Shown here: positions 5,750 to 5,786 of the stretch, one piece after another
Numbering within the stretch: position 1 is the first letter of the stretch
How the letters are laid out: each line of letters opens with the position of its first letter
Source: an uncultured Paenibacillaceae bacterium
GTDB lineage: Bacteria > Bacillota > Bacilli > Aneurinibacillales > Aneurinibacillaceae
Direction of reading: 5' to 3'
Assembly (NCBI GenBank): GCA_937874515.1
Contig: CALNBV010000085.1
Location: 1-5,786 of the forward strand
Length of the DNA stretch: 5,786 nt
The notes under the pieces: generated by a model
The model's input: only the letters and a program-made list of their open reading frames with translations
What the model was told of the DNA's origin: nothing
The model's database searches: none
Made by a program: the position numbers and the translations under genes

Positions 5750-5786
5750 TTACAGGATACCAATTCCACCTACGATTCCAAGTACT
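5750..5786 (-). CDS. Glycine-rich hydrophobic micropeptide (copy 2), C-terminal part
   Basis: The last 11 codons plus TAA of a second minus-strand peptide gene, cut by the right edge. The visible residues are VLGIVGGIGIL, identical to the end of copy 1 except for the second-to-last residue (Ile for Leu). The DNA differs at several third positions (for example GGA for GGG and GGT for GGT kept), so protein sequence is conserved more than a fresh duplication would require. The 3' flank (TAATTTG after the stop) and the terminator also match copy 1. If the copies are equally long, the start lies near 5833, outside the window. Confidence 0.75.
   Translation of the reverse strand, partial: VLGIVGGIGIL

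Noticed and set aside
1..5786. CRISPR array, insertion sequence, tRNA or rRNA genes
   Set aside because: No regularly spaced repeats, transposase-like frame, cloverleaf or rRNA segment was seen.

Overview
The window looks like chromosomal DNA from a low-GC, endospore-forming Bacillales bacterium, probably Bacillaceae. The evidence is the strong GGAGG/GGGGG-type ribosome binding sites, the AT-rich sigma-A promoters, and a LysM-LysM-GH18 protein that resembles the spore-cortex enzyme SleL/YaaH. Genus and species cannot be read from the sequence.

Layout, left to right: (1) the 5' part of a minus-strand pruA/rocA-type P5C dehydrogenase gene, cut by the left edge; (2) a divergent plus-strand MBL-fold hydrolase whose start is best placed at a GTG (482), not the upstream ATG (443), because a good promoter and Shine-Dalgarno (SD) sequence both fit the GTG; (3) a plus-strand prohibitin/SPFH membrane protein with its own promoter; (4) a convergent minus-strand sleL-like gene that has no ATG, GTG or TTG at its real 5' end and apparently starts at CTG; (5) a short GlsB/YeaQ-type membrane protein on the plus strand; (6) a convergent minus-strand DUF3050 gene carrying an in-frame TAA at codon 6 although a perfect-consensus sigma-A promoter drives it; (7) at the right edge, two tandem minus-strand cassettes that each encode a tiny Gly/Leu/Ile-rich hydrophobic peptide. 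The first peptide is complete at 27 aa; only the last 11 codons of the second are in the window. Each is followed by a near-identical terminator.

The genes do not form an operon. Almost every gene has its own promoter and/or terminator, and the functions are unrelated: proline/arginine catabolism, a metallo-hydrolase, membrane organisation, spore germination, stress-type membrane protein. The most unusual part is the right end. The peptide has GxxxG spacing and an internal repeat, sits behind a leader of about 170 nt with mutually exclusive hairpins, and is duplicated together with its terminator. I do not recognise the family, and its function is open (membrane-active peptide, small membrane protein or toxin-like peptide).
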